Assembly (NCBI GenBank): GCA_020850835.1 | Contig: JADZDX010000013.1 | Coordinates: forward strand, 1-64,000 | Source: Fimbriimonadaceae bacterium | GTDB taxonomy: Bacteria; Armatimonadota; Fimbriimonadia; Fimbriimonadales; Fimbriimonadaceae | Reading direction: 5' to 3' | DNA length: 64,000 nucleotides | Notes under the pieces: model-generated | Databases searched by the model: none | The model's input: the letters and a program-made list of their open reading frames with translations, nothing else | Told to the model about the DNA's origin: nothing | Program-made: the position numbers and the translations under genes | In this document: in pieces, positions 23,389 through 33,432 of the stretch | Position numbering within the stretch: the first letter of the stretch is position 1 | Layout of the letters: each line of letters opens with the position of its first letter

Positions 23389-24759
23389 TTAGTCGTCCAC
23401 ACCACCAAAGTTCGCGATGACAATGTCAATGTCCGCGGCATCAACCTCATCGGAGAGGTCCACATCGCCGTTGTTTGGCCCAACGGCCATCTGCCCAAAG
23501 TTGGCAATCACGAGGTCAATATCGGCGGCGTCGACCTCCCCGGAACTATCAGGGTCGCCATTTTGCATATTGACCTTGTGCTCAAAGACCCCGGTTTCCG
23601 TCAGCGTGATCGGAACGACACGCTTCAACCACGAGCCGCCATCAATGACGAGGTTATAGTCGCCCCGAACATCGACCGGAAATCCAATGTTGATTTCGCC
23701 ATTGGCGTTCATGTTTGCGGTAAACGTACTGACAGCGCTATTGGTATTGCCGTTGATCGGCACCAGTTCCAAGCTGAAGGCGACCGATTGGGCTGCCGTC
23801 TGATTCACGATATCGCCGAGGATCGGGAGAATCTGCATTGAGCCATTCGGGAAAGCCCTCACCTTGATGTCATCAACCCAAACATCCTGCGATGCTGTTT
23901 CCAATGTTGGATTGAGGATGATCGTGTTCAACTTCCTTTGGGTGCCGGTAAGGTTCGGGTTGATATCCCAAGCCCCGTACAGCATACTGTCCACATAGAA
24001 CTCAACGCGCCGAACGTTGTAGACCGTCGTAAACTTATGCCACCCATTTGATCGCCGGTAGTCATCGCCGACGCCGTAGAACATCCAGTTCGGTGCGGAG
24101 TTCCCGCCAAGCTCTAACGTTGTCGTACCTGACATGAAGCCTGCACCGGGAGCCACCGAAAAGATGCGGCCAGCGTAGTGGTTAGCGATATTCTGTCCCG
24201 TAGGAGCGAGACCGAACCAAGCGTTGCCAACGAATCCCGTACCAAAGGACGTGTTAGCTCCGTTCCAGAGGCCGTGAGCGATGATCTGATTGAGGCCGAC
24301 GAAAGGATCTACCCCGCCGCTCTCTCGCAAAGCGACGAAGAAGCGTTGGTTGTAAATGCTGTCGGTCCCCGATGTTGTTACTCCCGCACCGCCGACCTGG
24401 TCGTAGATGAAGTGCGAAAAGACTACCGTCTCGTCAGCTGTCTGCTGGCGAGAGAACAGCGCACCCTTGCTGACTCGTGGGCTTCGCAACGGGTCACCAG
24501 TGGGCGCTCCGCTTCTGCCTTGAACCTTGACGGCATATTGGCCCTCAAACACGTGCTCCGTCGTTGAAGCGGAAACGGTTACCGGGGTTAGGGCAGTAGC
24601 CGTGCCGCTAACGGTTGAGAATGGCCATGCCGCTAGGTTGTTCGATTCAAAGTTATCAGCGAAAAGGACTTCCGGGGTGAGGCTGGTTTGGCCAAAAGCG
24701 ATGGATGCGGAGATACCGGACAGGACAAGCGCTGTCGTGAGTTTGGTCATGGGTTGCAT
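23389..24759 (-). CDS. Secreted protein of unknown function (LamG/ConA-like middle region suspected) with beta-sandwich and dockerin-like repeats
   Basis: ATG at 24759 after GAGGAAATT RBS; signal peptide MQPMTKLTTALVLSGISASIAFGQ; C-term [23 protein letters not shown]...[26 protein letters not shown]. Confidence 0.78.
   Translation of the reverse strand: MQPMTKLTTALVLSGISASIAFGQTSLTPEVLFADNFESNNLAAWPFSTVSGTATALTPVTVSASTTEHVFEGQYAVKVQGRSGAPTGDPLRSPRVSKGALFSRQQTADETVVFSHFIYDQVGGAGVTTSGTDSIYNQRFFVALRESGGVDPFVGLNQIIAHGLWNGANTSFGTGFVGNAWFGLAPTGQNIANHYAGRIFSVAPGAGFMSGTTTLELGGNSAPNWMFYGVGDDYRRSNGWHKFTTVYNVRRVEFYVDSMLYGAWDINPNLTGTQRKLNTIILNPTLETASQDVWVDDIKVRAFPNGSMQILPILGDIVNQTAAQSVAFSLELVPINGNTNSAVSTFTANMNANGEINIGFPVDVRGDYNLVIDGGSWLKRVVPITLTETGVFEHKVNMQNGDPDSSGEVDAADIDLVIANFGQMAVGPNNGDVDLSDEVDAADIDIVIANFGGVDD
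23392..23562 (-). other. Dockerin-like paired Ca-loop module (copy C)
   Basis: [12 protein letters not shown] and DVDLSDEVDAAD loops. Confidence 0.75.
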
Positions 24760-24914
24760 AGAATTTCCTCGTTGAAAGGTGCAACACGAACTGCGTGTCG
24801 CACCTATAGGATACGACACTGAGGCAACGAGTGGGCTACCGGGATCAGATAATCGGGGGGTCAACGATCACAAGCCCGTAGGAATACGGGCATGCAAAGC
24901 GCAAACGAGTTTGT

Positions 24915-25700
24915 TCAGACCTTATCGTAACGTCCGCGTTCGTTCTTACCGCGGTACAGTACTTTCCCGCTCTTGGACACCATTGCCTCAAAGGACTTGG
25001 CGTCAGACTTATCGGGAGCCTTGCCATCAATAGTCTTCACCGAGAGGGTTGCAACCCCGTTCTTGACGGTCCAAGATCCGATGATCTTACGCCCCGTAAT
25101 CAGAGCATTGTCATCCCAAACAAAAGTGCCGTCTGGTTTCAAAGTGAGGATATTGTCGATCGGGAATATTTTCTTCCCGCGCTTCTTCTGGAGAGCTTCA
25201 ACCTTAAGATACTTGCCACGCAGCTTGGGGTCAATGTAGCGCTTCCAAGTACCGGCAAAGTTTGTCGCCACTGCGCCCTTGTTGGCGTCAGCAGGGATAA
25301 CAGGCTTGGGGCGGGCTTGAGGAGAAGGCGTACCTTGGGTGCTTGAAGGATTTAGCCTCTGCTCCGAAACTTTGGATGCTTCTATCGTTGGCTTGGCCTG
25401 CGTAGCCTTGGCCTTTTCGGCTTCGATCACACGACGCTTTTCTGCCTCGGGGTCCTTTGCAGCCGTTTCTTTGGCTTGAGTGCCATTGGTGTCCGGTTTC
25501 TCTTGCTTCGACTCGGACAAAGTGGTCTTGGCCGTCTCCGCGCCACGCTTTACGTCTGCAGGGGCGGTAGTCGTTGGGTTGCTCGACGCGACCGACGTCC
25601 CATCAGCCTTTGAAGTTGTTGCCTCCTCCTTCGGCTGGCATCCAGCTAAGACCAGCACTCCGAAGAGGGCTGAAAACATAAACCACGTTCCTTTTCTCAT
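24915..25700 (-). CDS. Putative lipoprotein of unknown function
   Basis: MRKGTWFMFSALFGVLVLAGCQPKEE (lipobox LAGC); Pro/Lys/Thr-rich linker then a small globular domain. Confidence 0.7.
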   Translation of the reverse strand: MRKGTWFMFSALFGVLVLAGCQPKEEATTSKADGTSVASSNPTTTAPADVKRGAETAKTTLSESKQEKPDTNGTQAKETAAKDPEAEKRRVIEAEKAKATQAKPTIEASKVSEQRLNPSSTQGTPSPQARPKPVIPADANKGAVATNFAGTWKRYIDPKLRGKYLKVEALQKKRGKKIFPIDNILTLKPDGTFVWDDNALITGRKIIGSWTVKNGVATLSVKTIDGKAPDKSDAKSFEAMVSKSGKVLYRGKNERGRYDKV

Positions 25701-25781
25701 TGTCTTTCCCGTATCAGTATAGGATATTTTGGCGCAATCTCCAGGTTCAAACAACCTCTCGGACCCAGTTTGAGTTCCCGA

Positions 25782-27176
25782 CTACCACCGGCTTTCCACC
25801 GTAAAGGTGACCGTTTTAACTTCGTTTGCCTTTAGCGGCACTTCAAATTGGAAGGTATTCGAATCTAGCTGCTTGTAGGCCATGCTCGGGTTTGTTACCT
25901 TGTAGTCGCCCCAAAATCGCTCAATGCATGTAACCGAGTCCGGGGTGTCTTTACGATTGCGCAACTCGATCACGAAGGTCTCATTGGCGCCTCGAATGGT
26001 CTTTCCATCCCGAACATAGTCAAACTTCGTTCGCTTCCTTTCTCCCAGCACGTCAAACGCCCTTCCTACAACAAGGCTGATCATCTCGTCCTTGGGAGTG
26101 TGGGCAATGGCATCTTCTCCAAGAAGTTGGAGCGAGCCCGACTTATCGCGCTGAAATACCTTGACCGTGCCCTGGGGCAGGGGCATGCCCATGCGACTCG
26201 CTTGGTCGTTTTTGAACTCAATCCGTATCTGGGGCTTCATTGCGCCCGTCCCGACCTCACCTTCCTGGGGTCGCCAGCCTCCATATGATCGCATCGGATC
26301 AAGGATCAATTTCTTACGAACGGGAACGCCAAAAGCCTCTAGCAGCGAGACCTGCTTGGCCTCATTGTTCTTCACGGTAGCCGGACGTTGAAGGGTGTAC
26401 AAATGATAGTCAGCAAATTGCTCTTCAGCAAAACTTTCCTTGGCCGCGGCCATTGGGGCCGCATCATAGCCGCCTCGAGACCGACCCATTTGGTTGGGCT
26501 GGACCCGCTGTACGTCGCCCGCCAGGAGTTTCAATGTGGCATTGGCGAAATTGGCCCCACTCTGATTGTCAAGCCGAACCCAGCCCTTAAAATCACCTGT
26601 GGCCCCATCCTTGTCAAGCGCCATGACGTAGTCGCAAGTCCAACCGATCCCTTGGGTTAGGTAGCTTAACTCGATCGTGTTGCTTCCAGCCTTACTGGAT
26701 TCAAGGTCCCAAACGAGCGTCGGCTTACTGATCAACCCTTCAGGCATGCTATCCACGGTGATTTCGCCGCTCGGATTGAGCAGAATCCTACCATCATCGG
26801 CCTGAACCACCATGCCATTAGCCGGTGAACTCAGCAAGGTGCCACGGATGGTTTCCCGGTCACCGTTGGGAAGAACGCGATGGAGGGTGATCTTATGACC
26901 AACCGCCTTGTTCAAGATTGCGGTAACACCAATCAGATCGTATTGGTAGTTTTGCTCAAGAATCGTGAATGATCCGGGCGCGCTCAAGCTCTTGATCGCG
27001 ACACTGTTCGGTTCGATCCTTTCGGCCACATCTTCTACATTGACCAGCTGTCGACCCGAACGAAGGTCCATCGTTCGGGTTTCCTTGACGAGGGCAAACC
27101 CCTGGTTGTAAACCGTTAACTCAGTAGCTGTGGGACCAGCAGTAACGATAGCGGCGAGAGCAGCAGCGTGAATCAT
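25782..27176 (-). CDS. DUF4139-like domain protein
   Basis: TELTVYNQGFALVKETRTMDLRSGRQLVNVEDVAERIEPNSVAIKS N-terminal pattern; ends KANEVKTVTFTVESRW. Confidence 0.65.
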   Translation of the reverse strand: MIHAAALAAIVTAGPTATELTVYNQGFALVKETRTMDLRSGRQLVNVEDVAERIEPNSVAIKSLSAPGSFTILEQNYQYDLIGVTAILNKAVGHKITLHRVLPNGDRETIRGTLLSSPANGMVVQADDGRILLNPSGEITVDSMPEGLISKPTLVWDLESSKAGSNTIELSYLTQGIGWTCDYVMALDKDGATGDFKGWVRLDNQSGANFANATLKLLAGDVQRVQPNQMGRSRGGYDAAPMAAAKESFAEEQFADYHLYTLQRPATVKNNEAKQVSLLEAFGVPVRKKLILDPMRSYGGWRPQEGEVGTGAMKPQIRIEFKNDQASRMGMPLPQGTVKVFQRDKSGSLQLLGEDAIAHTPKDEMISLVVGRAFDVLGERKRTKFDYVRDGKTIRGANETFVIELRNRKDTPDSVTCIERFWGDYKVTNPSMAYKQLDSNTFQFEVPLKANEVKTVTFTVESRW

Positions 27177-27212
27177 TTGTGTTAATAACCTTTCCGGTGA
27201 TTGGGACGGCTC

Positions 27213-27884
27213 TTAACTATGTGTCGTTACACTTCTCGCCCGTTCAATGATTTTTGCCGCCACTTCATGGGGGGTTAATCCATAGGTCTCAATGACCATG
27301 GCATCAGGCACGCGAATCAGGGGTGAGTCAGACCGATTCATATCGCGAGCATCACGCTCCGCTATCTGCTTCATGAGTTCTCCAACGCTGACCTCGTGCT
27401 CGGTCGCAACCAAGTCTTTTCGACGCCTTTCTGCTCTTTCTTCGATACTCGCCGTCAAATACACCTTGACTTCGGCATCGGGAGCAACAACACTCGTCGT
27501 ATCCCGCCCCTCAAGCACATACCCACCCTCTAAGATAATTTGACGCTGGCGCGATGCAAGCACACGGCGAATCGCGGGCTTCGCGCTGAGTGAACTGGCC
27601 AAGTTCGAAAGCTCGGGAGTTCGAATGGCCTTCGTTACGTCTTCCCCATCAAGGAGGACACCGTCTTCAATGAACTTGATCTTGCTCCGCTCAGCAAGCG
27701 CGGCAACCTCTTCGCTTTCGGACTCCTTGAGTCCCGCGCGCTTTGCCAGCAACGCCACACAGCGATACATCGCGCCGGTATCCAAGTAGCGCAGTCTGAG
27801 TGCCGAAGCTACCAACTTGGCAACCGTACTCTTCCCCGCTCCTGCGGGCCCATCAATAGCGACAACAATTGGCTTAGTACTCAA
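27213..27884 (-). CDS. cmk: Cytidylate kinase
   Basis: VVAIDGPAGAGKSTVAKLVASALRLRYLDTGAMYRC and GRDTTSVVAPDAEVKVYLTAS; likely TTG start near 27884, overlapping the aroA stop. Confidence 0.9.
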   Translation of the reverse strand: MSTKPIVVAIDGPAGAGKSTVAKLVASALRLRYLDTGAMYRCVALLAKRAGLKESESEEVAALAERSKIKFIEDGVLLDGEDVTKAIRTPELSNLASSLSAKPAIRRVLASRQRQIILEGGYVLEGRDTTSVVAPDAEVKVYLTASIEERAERRRKDLVATEHEVSVGELMKQIAERDARDMNRSDSPLIRVPDAMVIETYGLTPHEVAAKIIERARSVTTHS

Positions 27885-29133
27885 CAAGTTTCTCCAAATG
27901 TTTGACGAAGTCTGGGTAGCTTGTGGCGATACAATCCACATCATTTACAACCGAATCTCGTTGGGCGAGGAGCCCAGCGATCACCTGGCTCATGGCTATT
28001 CGATGATCGCCACCTGAATTCAGCACCGCCCCCCGTAGCGGAGTTGGGCCCTCAATGATCATGCCGTCATCAGTTGCCGTGATGCACGCCCCCATCTGAG
28101 TCAGGAAGGTTACGGTAGCGGCAATTCGGTCACTCTCCTTCACCCTAAGTTCTGAGGCATCCTTGAAAAGGCTCGTCCCTTGCAATTGGGTGGCCAAGAC
28201 GGCAAGGATTGGGATTTCGTCAATGAGGAGCGGCACGAGTTCCCCTTCAATCGTGAATGGTTTGGGTTTTGCGGGTTGCTGAATCACTAGGTCACCCATT
28301 GGCTCTCCAAGAGCTACACGCTCACTTTCAAGCACAACGTTTACAACTCGTAGCAAACCGGATCGGGTGGGATTCGTGCCCAACCCGTGCACGATAAGTT
28401 CAGAACCGCTCAAGAGCGTTGCTGCAACAATCCAAAAAGCAGCACTGCTGAAATCGCCCGGAATATCTATCTCGAATCCTGGGAGCGGGCCGGGTTCAAC
28501 TTCCGTCCATCCCTCAGCCGAGCGGATCCCGACACCGATGGAACGCAATAACCGCTCAGTGTGGTCTCGGCTCTGGCATGGCTCCCGAACAACGGTAGTA
28601 CGATCGGCGCGAAGACCAGCCACCAGCAGGGCTGATTTCACCTGCGCACTTGCAACCTCAAGATCATGCTCAATGCCTCGAAGTTGCCGCCCGATTAGAG
28701 TAAGCGGAGCGGTATCTCCAGCTATCTCGGCCCCCATCTGGCGCAGGGGCTCGGTAACACGGCGCATTGGGCGTTGACTAAGGGACTCGTCACCAATGAG
28801 CGTTGCCTGAACGCCCCGGTGGCTTGCAATGGCGCCAGCCAAGAGGCGCATTGCCGTCCCGCTATTGCCGCAATCCAGGGAGACATCCGAACTCTGTAGT
28901 GGGCGCGGTGACAACCGTAGGCCGGGTCCATCAAGTTCGGCCCCTAAACCGAGGTTCCGAAGGCACTGAAGCATGGCTCGGCAATCTTCCGCCCACAAGG
29001 GATTGCGGATGAATGACCCAGATTCAGCCAGGGAGCCAAGCAACAACGCTCGATGCGTGATGGACTTATCGGACGGAGCATGAATTTCTCCCGCAATGCG
29101 CTTGGCGGGGCGGATGCGCAGGGAACTCACCAT
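27874..29133 (-). CDS. aroA: 3-phosphoshikimate 1-carboxyvinyltransferase
   Basis: HAPSDKSITHRALLLGSLAESGS, LDCGNSGTAMRLLAG and ELRVKESDRI motifs; ATG at 29133. Confidence 0.93.
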   Translation of the reverse strand: MVSSLRIRPAKRIAGEIHAPSDKSITHRALLLGSLAESGSFIRNPLWAEDCRAMLQCLRNLGLGAELDGPGLRLSPRPLQSSDVSLDCGNSGTAMRLLAGAIASHRGVQATLIGDESLSQRPMRRVTEPLRQMGAEIAGDTAPLTLIGRQLRGIEHDLEVASAQVKSALLVAGLRADRTTVVREPCQSRDHTERLLRSIGVGIRSAEGWTEVEPGPLPGFEIDIPGDFSSAAFWIVAATLLSGSELIVHGLGTNPTRSGLLRVVNVVLESERVALGEPMGDLVIQQPAKPKPFTIEGELVPLLIDEIPILAVLATQLQGTSLFKDASELRVKESDRIAATVTFLTQMGACITATDDGMIIEGPTPLRGAVLNSGGDHRIAMSQVIAGLLAQRDSVVNDVDCIATSYPDFVKHLEKLVEY

Positions 29134-29185
29134 TTCCTTGTACCCGATGCGCCACCGGACGAGAGAATCGCGTATTCTGGAACAC

Positions 29186-30049
29186 ATGCTTGCCGCCACG
29201 CTTTCCGCGGCCATTGCCATGGCGCAACCTAACCTTGACCAGATATGCCACAGCGCCTTTGTCGCAGCAAAGACCAGCCTTCCAGCGGAGAAGCTCGATA
29301 TAGGGGATGTCTCCATCACTGTCATGCAGCGGGAAGGAACGAAATGGCAGGTTGGCGGCTTTGAGCAAGACACGCCTATGTACCCGGCAAGCGTGGTAAA
29401 GCTCTTCTGGCTCGCCTTCGCCCATCACTCAGTCACGAAGTGGTCGGATGAGGACCTGAGAGCCGCGAAAGAGATGATTGTGGATAGTAACAATGATGCA
29501 ACGGGGCACATCGTGAATCTTTCAACCGGCGCCCTTCCTGGCCCGGAACTTCAGGGGAAGGATTTTGATAAGTGGTCATTTCGACGACATGCCGCCAACC
29601 GGTGGTTTAAGTCCCTTGGCTACGAAAAGATCAACGTCTTGAACCGAACGTACAACGAGGGACCCTTCGGCCGAGAAGCGCAAATCATCAAGGTCTCTGG
29701 ACGAAATAGCCTCACCACCCGAGCCACCGCTCTCCTCATGAGTCAATTTGCCGATGATCAGGTCGAACCCCGGCGATCTATCGTGTCTTTGCGGCAGTTC
29801 CTGAAAAGGGACATTAACTCTGCCGATGAACAGGTCAAGGGTTACCTTGGCGGCATCATGCCCACGGGAACCAAACATTGGTCGAAGGCAGGCTGGACAA
29901 GCGAAGTCAAGCACGATGTCAGCCATGACATCATGCCGGACGGCCGGCAATTTGTATTTTGCATCTTCACGAAACGACCGGACAGCGAGGTCCTAATCCA
30001 CCTTATCGGACGAGAATTGTTGAAGGGACTTGGCTATCCAACCAGATAG
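29186..30049 (+). CDS. Serine hydrolase, class A beta-lactamase-like fold
   Basis: SxxK in YPASVVKLFWLAF, SNND, and KAG (HWSKAGWTSEVKHD); signal-like N-terminus. Confidence 0.75.
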   Translation: MLAATLSAAIAMAQPNLDQICHSAFVAAKTSLPAEKLDIGDVSITVMQREGTKWQVGGFEQDTPMYPASVVKLFWLAFAHHSVTKWSDEDLRAAKEMIVDSNNDATGHIVNLSTGALPGPELQGKDFDKWSFRRHAANRWFKSLGYEKINVLNRTYNEGPFGREAQIIKVSGRNSLTTRATALLMSQFADDQVEPRRSIVSLRQFLKRDINSADEQVKGYLGGIMPTGTKHWSKAGWTSEVKHDVSHDIMPDGRQFVFCIFTKRPDSEVLIHLIGRELLKGLGYPTR

Positions 30050-30063
30050 CGTGCAAAGTAGTC

Positions 30064-31083
30064 TTAAAAGTTGTCTTTGGGTACCACCAATTTCCCAGCA
30101 CCAATCTCTTTGCGGGCATTCTCTACCTTTTGCATGGCTTCCGGCGAAACTTTGCCCGCAAGTGCTGGGTTCATTACGAAATCAATCGCTCCCTCTTTCA
30201 TACCGAAGAGTTGGATTCCCCCCTTATGCTTCCCTGCTTTCACCTCTTCAGCAAGGGCAATAAACGCGGGCTTGGCGACGATTGTGGCCGAAGCCAAGAC
30301 CGCGCCGCTTGAGTTACTGTTCTGGTCCAAGTTTGCGCCGATGGCAAACACGCCCTTTTCCTTGGCTGCATCGAACACTCCTTGCGCGGCTGCATTTGCC
30401 TGATGGATGAGCACATCGGCCCCCTGATCAATGGCCGAGAGAGCCGCTTGCTTTGCGGCCTGAATGTCGGTGTTCATGGCCAGACTCATTCTGATAATTT
30501 GAATGTTTGGCTTCACGGACTTCGCGCCCGCTTCGTAGGCCTTAAAGGTACTCACGATCGAGGGGATCGTATCAATGCCTACGGTCGCGATCTTGCCGGT
30601 CTTGGTCGTTTCCGCCGCCAAAATACCCGCAAGGTAGAACCCTTGCTCAAGGTAGAACCGAAAAGCTCCGGCATTTCGAGTGAACTTGCCACCACTTGAA
30701 CTCACAAAGGTCGTGTCGGGAAAATCCTTTGATAACTCGATCGCGGGCTCGTTGTACTCAAACCCATGGCCGATGATCAGTTGGTAACCATCTTGGGCAA
30801 AGCTGCGCATGGAGTCCTTGATCTTTGCGCCACCCGCAACTTCGTTGGCAATCTTTGCCCCGGTGGCTTCTTGGATCCCCTTCAGCCCTTCGTAAGCCAT
30901 TGCGCTCCATCCCGCATCGCTGACTGGGCCGGGGGTAATCAAAGCGACCTTAAAGTCCCCCGTTATGGGTTTCATCGGTTCCGAAATGGCATCCTTTGAC
31001 GATGCTTGCGTTGAGGACACCGTTGGCGACGACGAACAACCAACTAGGGCGGCAAGAAGAAGAGGAATCCAAGCAAATCTCAT
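30064..31083 (-). CDS. BMP/PnrA-family ABC transporter substrate-binding lipoprotein
   Basis: Lipobox ALVGCSSS; FKVALITPGPVSDAGWSAMAYEGLKGIQEATGA; ADVLIHQANAAAQGVFDAAKEKGVFAIGANLDQN. Confidence 0.88.
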   Translation of the reverse strand: MRFAWIPLLLAALVGCSSSPTVSSTQASSKDAISEPMKPITGDFKVALITPGPVSDAGWSAMAYEGLKGIQEATGAKIANEVAGGAKIKDSMRSFAQDGYQLIIGHGFEYNEPAIELSKDFPDTTFVSSSGGKFTRNAGAFRFYLEQGFYLAGILAAETTKTGKIATVGIDTIPSIVSTFKAYEAGAKSVKPNIQIIRMSLAMNTDIQAAKQAALSAIDQGADVLIHQANAAAQGVFDAAKEKGVFAIGANLDQNSNSSGAVLASATIVAKPAFIALAEEVKAGKHKGGIQLFGMKEGAIDFVMNPALAGKVSPEAMQKVENARKEIGAGKLVVPKDNF

Positions 31084-31114
31084 GGCTTAAGCCATGATGC
31101 TACCCCGGGCTTGA

Positions 31115-31324
31115 TTACATTTCAGGAAAGGCGATCTCTTCCTCGTCGTTCAGGAACCCTGGAAGGAGCGCGTCCGGCACGGAATAACCTTGGACGATGA
31201 AATCATCTTGATTCGCGGTATAGGTCCCAGACTCGAACATATCCGCGCTGAGCGAAATGAATGTCAGCCCAAATGCTGGCGTTGCCATAATGGCGAGGGT
31301 GGCTAATGCGACTATTCTGCCCAT
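31115..31324 (-). CDS. Small secreted protein of unknown function
   Basis: 69 aa with signal peptide MGRIVALATLAIMATPAFG and acidic C-terminus. Confidence 0.45.
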   Translation of the reverse strand: MGRIVALATLAIMATPAFGLTFISLSADMFESGTYTANQDDFIVQGYSVPDALLPGFLNDEEEIAFPEM

Positions 31325-31419
31325 TCCTTGAATCTCCTACAACCTAAGGGACGATCTTAAGATTGCTGGGGAGCAAGGATTGTTCCAAGAAAGGGGTCGC
31401 AACGATGATTTGGGCGAAA

Positions 31420-31908
31420 TTACCTAATCGTTGGTACTCGCTTGTAGCACTCATCCGCTTCGCCAGGGACCTTCTCAAGGAGCATTTCCTTGGTATAAAT
31501 GAAGTCCTTACGCTCGTAATTGGCGAGCTCAAAGTTCTGCCGGAGAACGATCGCTCCAGTGGGGCAGGCTTCTTGGCAATAGCCGCAAAAGATGCACCTA
31601 AGCATGTTGATTTCGTATCGCTTTGCGTAGCGCTCACCCGGGCTGTAGCGCTCCTGGTCTGTATTCTCTTCCGCCTCAACGTATATGCATCGGGCTGGGC
31701 ATGCCCCCGCACAGAGCGAACAACCAATACACTTCTCCAGCCCCGATTCGTAGCGGACAAGATAATGGCGCCAACGAGTACGCGGATACTGCTCTCGTCG
31801 CTCGTCCGGGTAACTAATCGTGACCTTCTTATTCTTTAGGCGACGAGCGGTGATGCCAAAGCCAGCCAGAATTGGCTTAGCGACATCGCGCATGAGGTCT
31901 AGGCTCAT
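31420..31908 (-). CDS. nuoI: NADH-quinone oxidoreductase subunit I
   Basis: [16 protein letters not shown] and [16 protein letters not shown]. Confidence 0.92.
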   Translation of the reverse strand: MSLDLMRDVAKPILAGFGITARRLKNKKVTISYPDERREQYPRTRWRHYLVRYESGLEKCIGCSLCAGACPARCIYVEAEENTDQERYSPGERYAKRYEINMLRCIFCGYCQEACPTGAIVLRQNFELANYERKDFIYTKEMLLEKVPGEADECYKRVPTIR

Positions 31909-32484
31909 TTAAGCTGAATCCTCCAAGGTGCGTGGAGCGACCTCAATAATTCGAAGGTCGCTGAATGACGTGGCCTTCTTGCGCTTGATTTTTTCTTGCA
32001 ACTTCATGACCGCATAAATCAAGGCATCTGGATTGGGTGGGCATCCCGGCACATACACATCGACTGGCACCACCTGATCGGCCCCTTGAACGATGGCGTA
32101 ATTGTTGTATACCCCTCCACTACTTGCGCAGGCACCCATACTGATGACCCATTTGGGTTCTGGCATTTGATCGTAAATTTGTCGAAGCACCGGAGCCATC
32201 TTCTTACTGAGACGACCCGCAATGATCATGACATCGGCCTGCCGAGGGGTTGCCCGAAAAGCTTCACTTCCGAACCTCGACAGATCAAATCGAGAAGCTA
32301 CGGTAGACATCATCTCGATGGCGCAGCAGGCGAGGCCAAAGGTGAGGGGCCAAAGCGCATTAGCCCGCGCTTGGCTCAGGAGTGTCTCGACAGTTGTGAC
32401 CACCACGTTCCCGCCCTTCTGGATGTCGCCCAGAACTGGTGTAGAGCTATCGTGGAGAACCACCGTTTCGATCTTCTTTGGCAT
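31909..32484 (-). CDS. nuoB: NADH-quinone oxidoreductase subunit B
   Basis: [28 protein letters not shown] and [19 protein letters not shown]. Confidence 0.93.
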   Translation of the reverse strand: MPKKIETVVLHDSSTPVLGDIQKGGNVVVTTVETLLSQARANALWPLTFGLACCAIEMMSTVASRFDLSRFGSEAFRATPRQADVMIIAGRLSKKMAPVLRQIYDQMPEPKWVISMGACASSGGVYNNYAIVQGADQVVPVDVYVPGCPPNPDALIYAVMKLQEKIKRKKATSFSDLRIIEVAPRTLEDSA

Positions 32485-32501
32485 GAATGATGAGTCTACC
32501 T

Positions 32502-33305
32502 TCAGTCGGAGAGCATCTGAGAGATGGCCGACTTGTCGCCCGATTCGAGGGCCTTGAGGAGATCCTGCAGGCGGCCCTCCAATGCCAAGATTGCCAGCCG
32601 GATTTCGTCACGGTTGTGCAAGAGAACCTGCGCCCAAAGTTCAGGACTCGTCCCTGTATGGATCGGCCAATTTGAATCAGAAATGTGAGCGAATGATAGG
32701 TCCCGTTCCAAGCCACCAAGCATGCCGGCCAGCGTTGCTGGAAGGTGACTCAGCATCGCGAGGTGACGGTCGTGGTCCGAGGAAGTCATATGAACTGGGA
32801 TTGCATCTAGGGCAAAGACCATTTGTTCAATACGCTTGACGGTCGCGTCGTCCGCATCACCTGGGATCAATATCCAATGCTGATCAGCAAAGCAGTGTGG
32901 GTTGGATGCCTCACAACCGTGCTGGTACCCACTGATAAGGGGGTGCCCTCCCACGAATCTAGTTCTAAGTCCATCTGGAATACAAGCGTAGATTGACTCT
33001 TTGACACTCGTGGTGTCGGTAATCACGGCCCCAGGATGTGCAAGTGCAGCAAGGCGCTCAAGCCAAGGCCCCACACTATCGGGCGGTACGGCTAGGACCC
33101 ATATATCAACCACTCGGGCATCTTGGGCAAGGTCAAGGCGTCGGGTTACCGGGGCCTGCTGAAGGGTCTTTGAATCAATATCTTCGCCTACAATCTCGGT
33201 GGCAAACCCAGATTCTAAGAGCCCTTTCGCGATGGATGCACCAATGAACCCGGTGCCGATAACGGCGACCGTCAAGCCCTTTTCGTCCACCAAATCAACG
33301 GCCAT
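32502..33305 (-). CDS. tyrA: Prephenate dehydrogenase
   Basis: [29 protein letters not shown] and [12 protein letters not shown]; TyrA-like H/D-R motifs. Confidence 0.82.
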   Translation of the reverse strand: MAVDLVDEKGLTVAVIGTGFIGASIAKGLLESGFATEIVGEDIDSKTLQQAPVTRRLDLAQDARVVDIWVLAVPPDSVGPWLERLAALAHPGAVITDTTSVKESIYACIPDGLRTRFVGGHPLISGYQHGCEASNPHCFADQHWILIPGDADDATVKRIEQMVFALDAIPVHMTSSDHDRHLAMLSHLPATLAGMLGGLERDLSFAHISDSNWPIHTGTSPELWAQVLLHNRDEIRLAILALEGRLQDLLKALESGDKSAISQMLSD

Positions 33306-33432
33306 CCCTCAAACTACGCAACTTGCGGGGAGGACCGTGTCCAAATCCCGAGCATTGACTATTTTGACCCCATGTCACCAATGTTCGTTCGCCCCTCGCG
33401 CCACCAAGCCCATAGAGTATGGTTTGCGTTAG

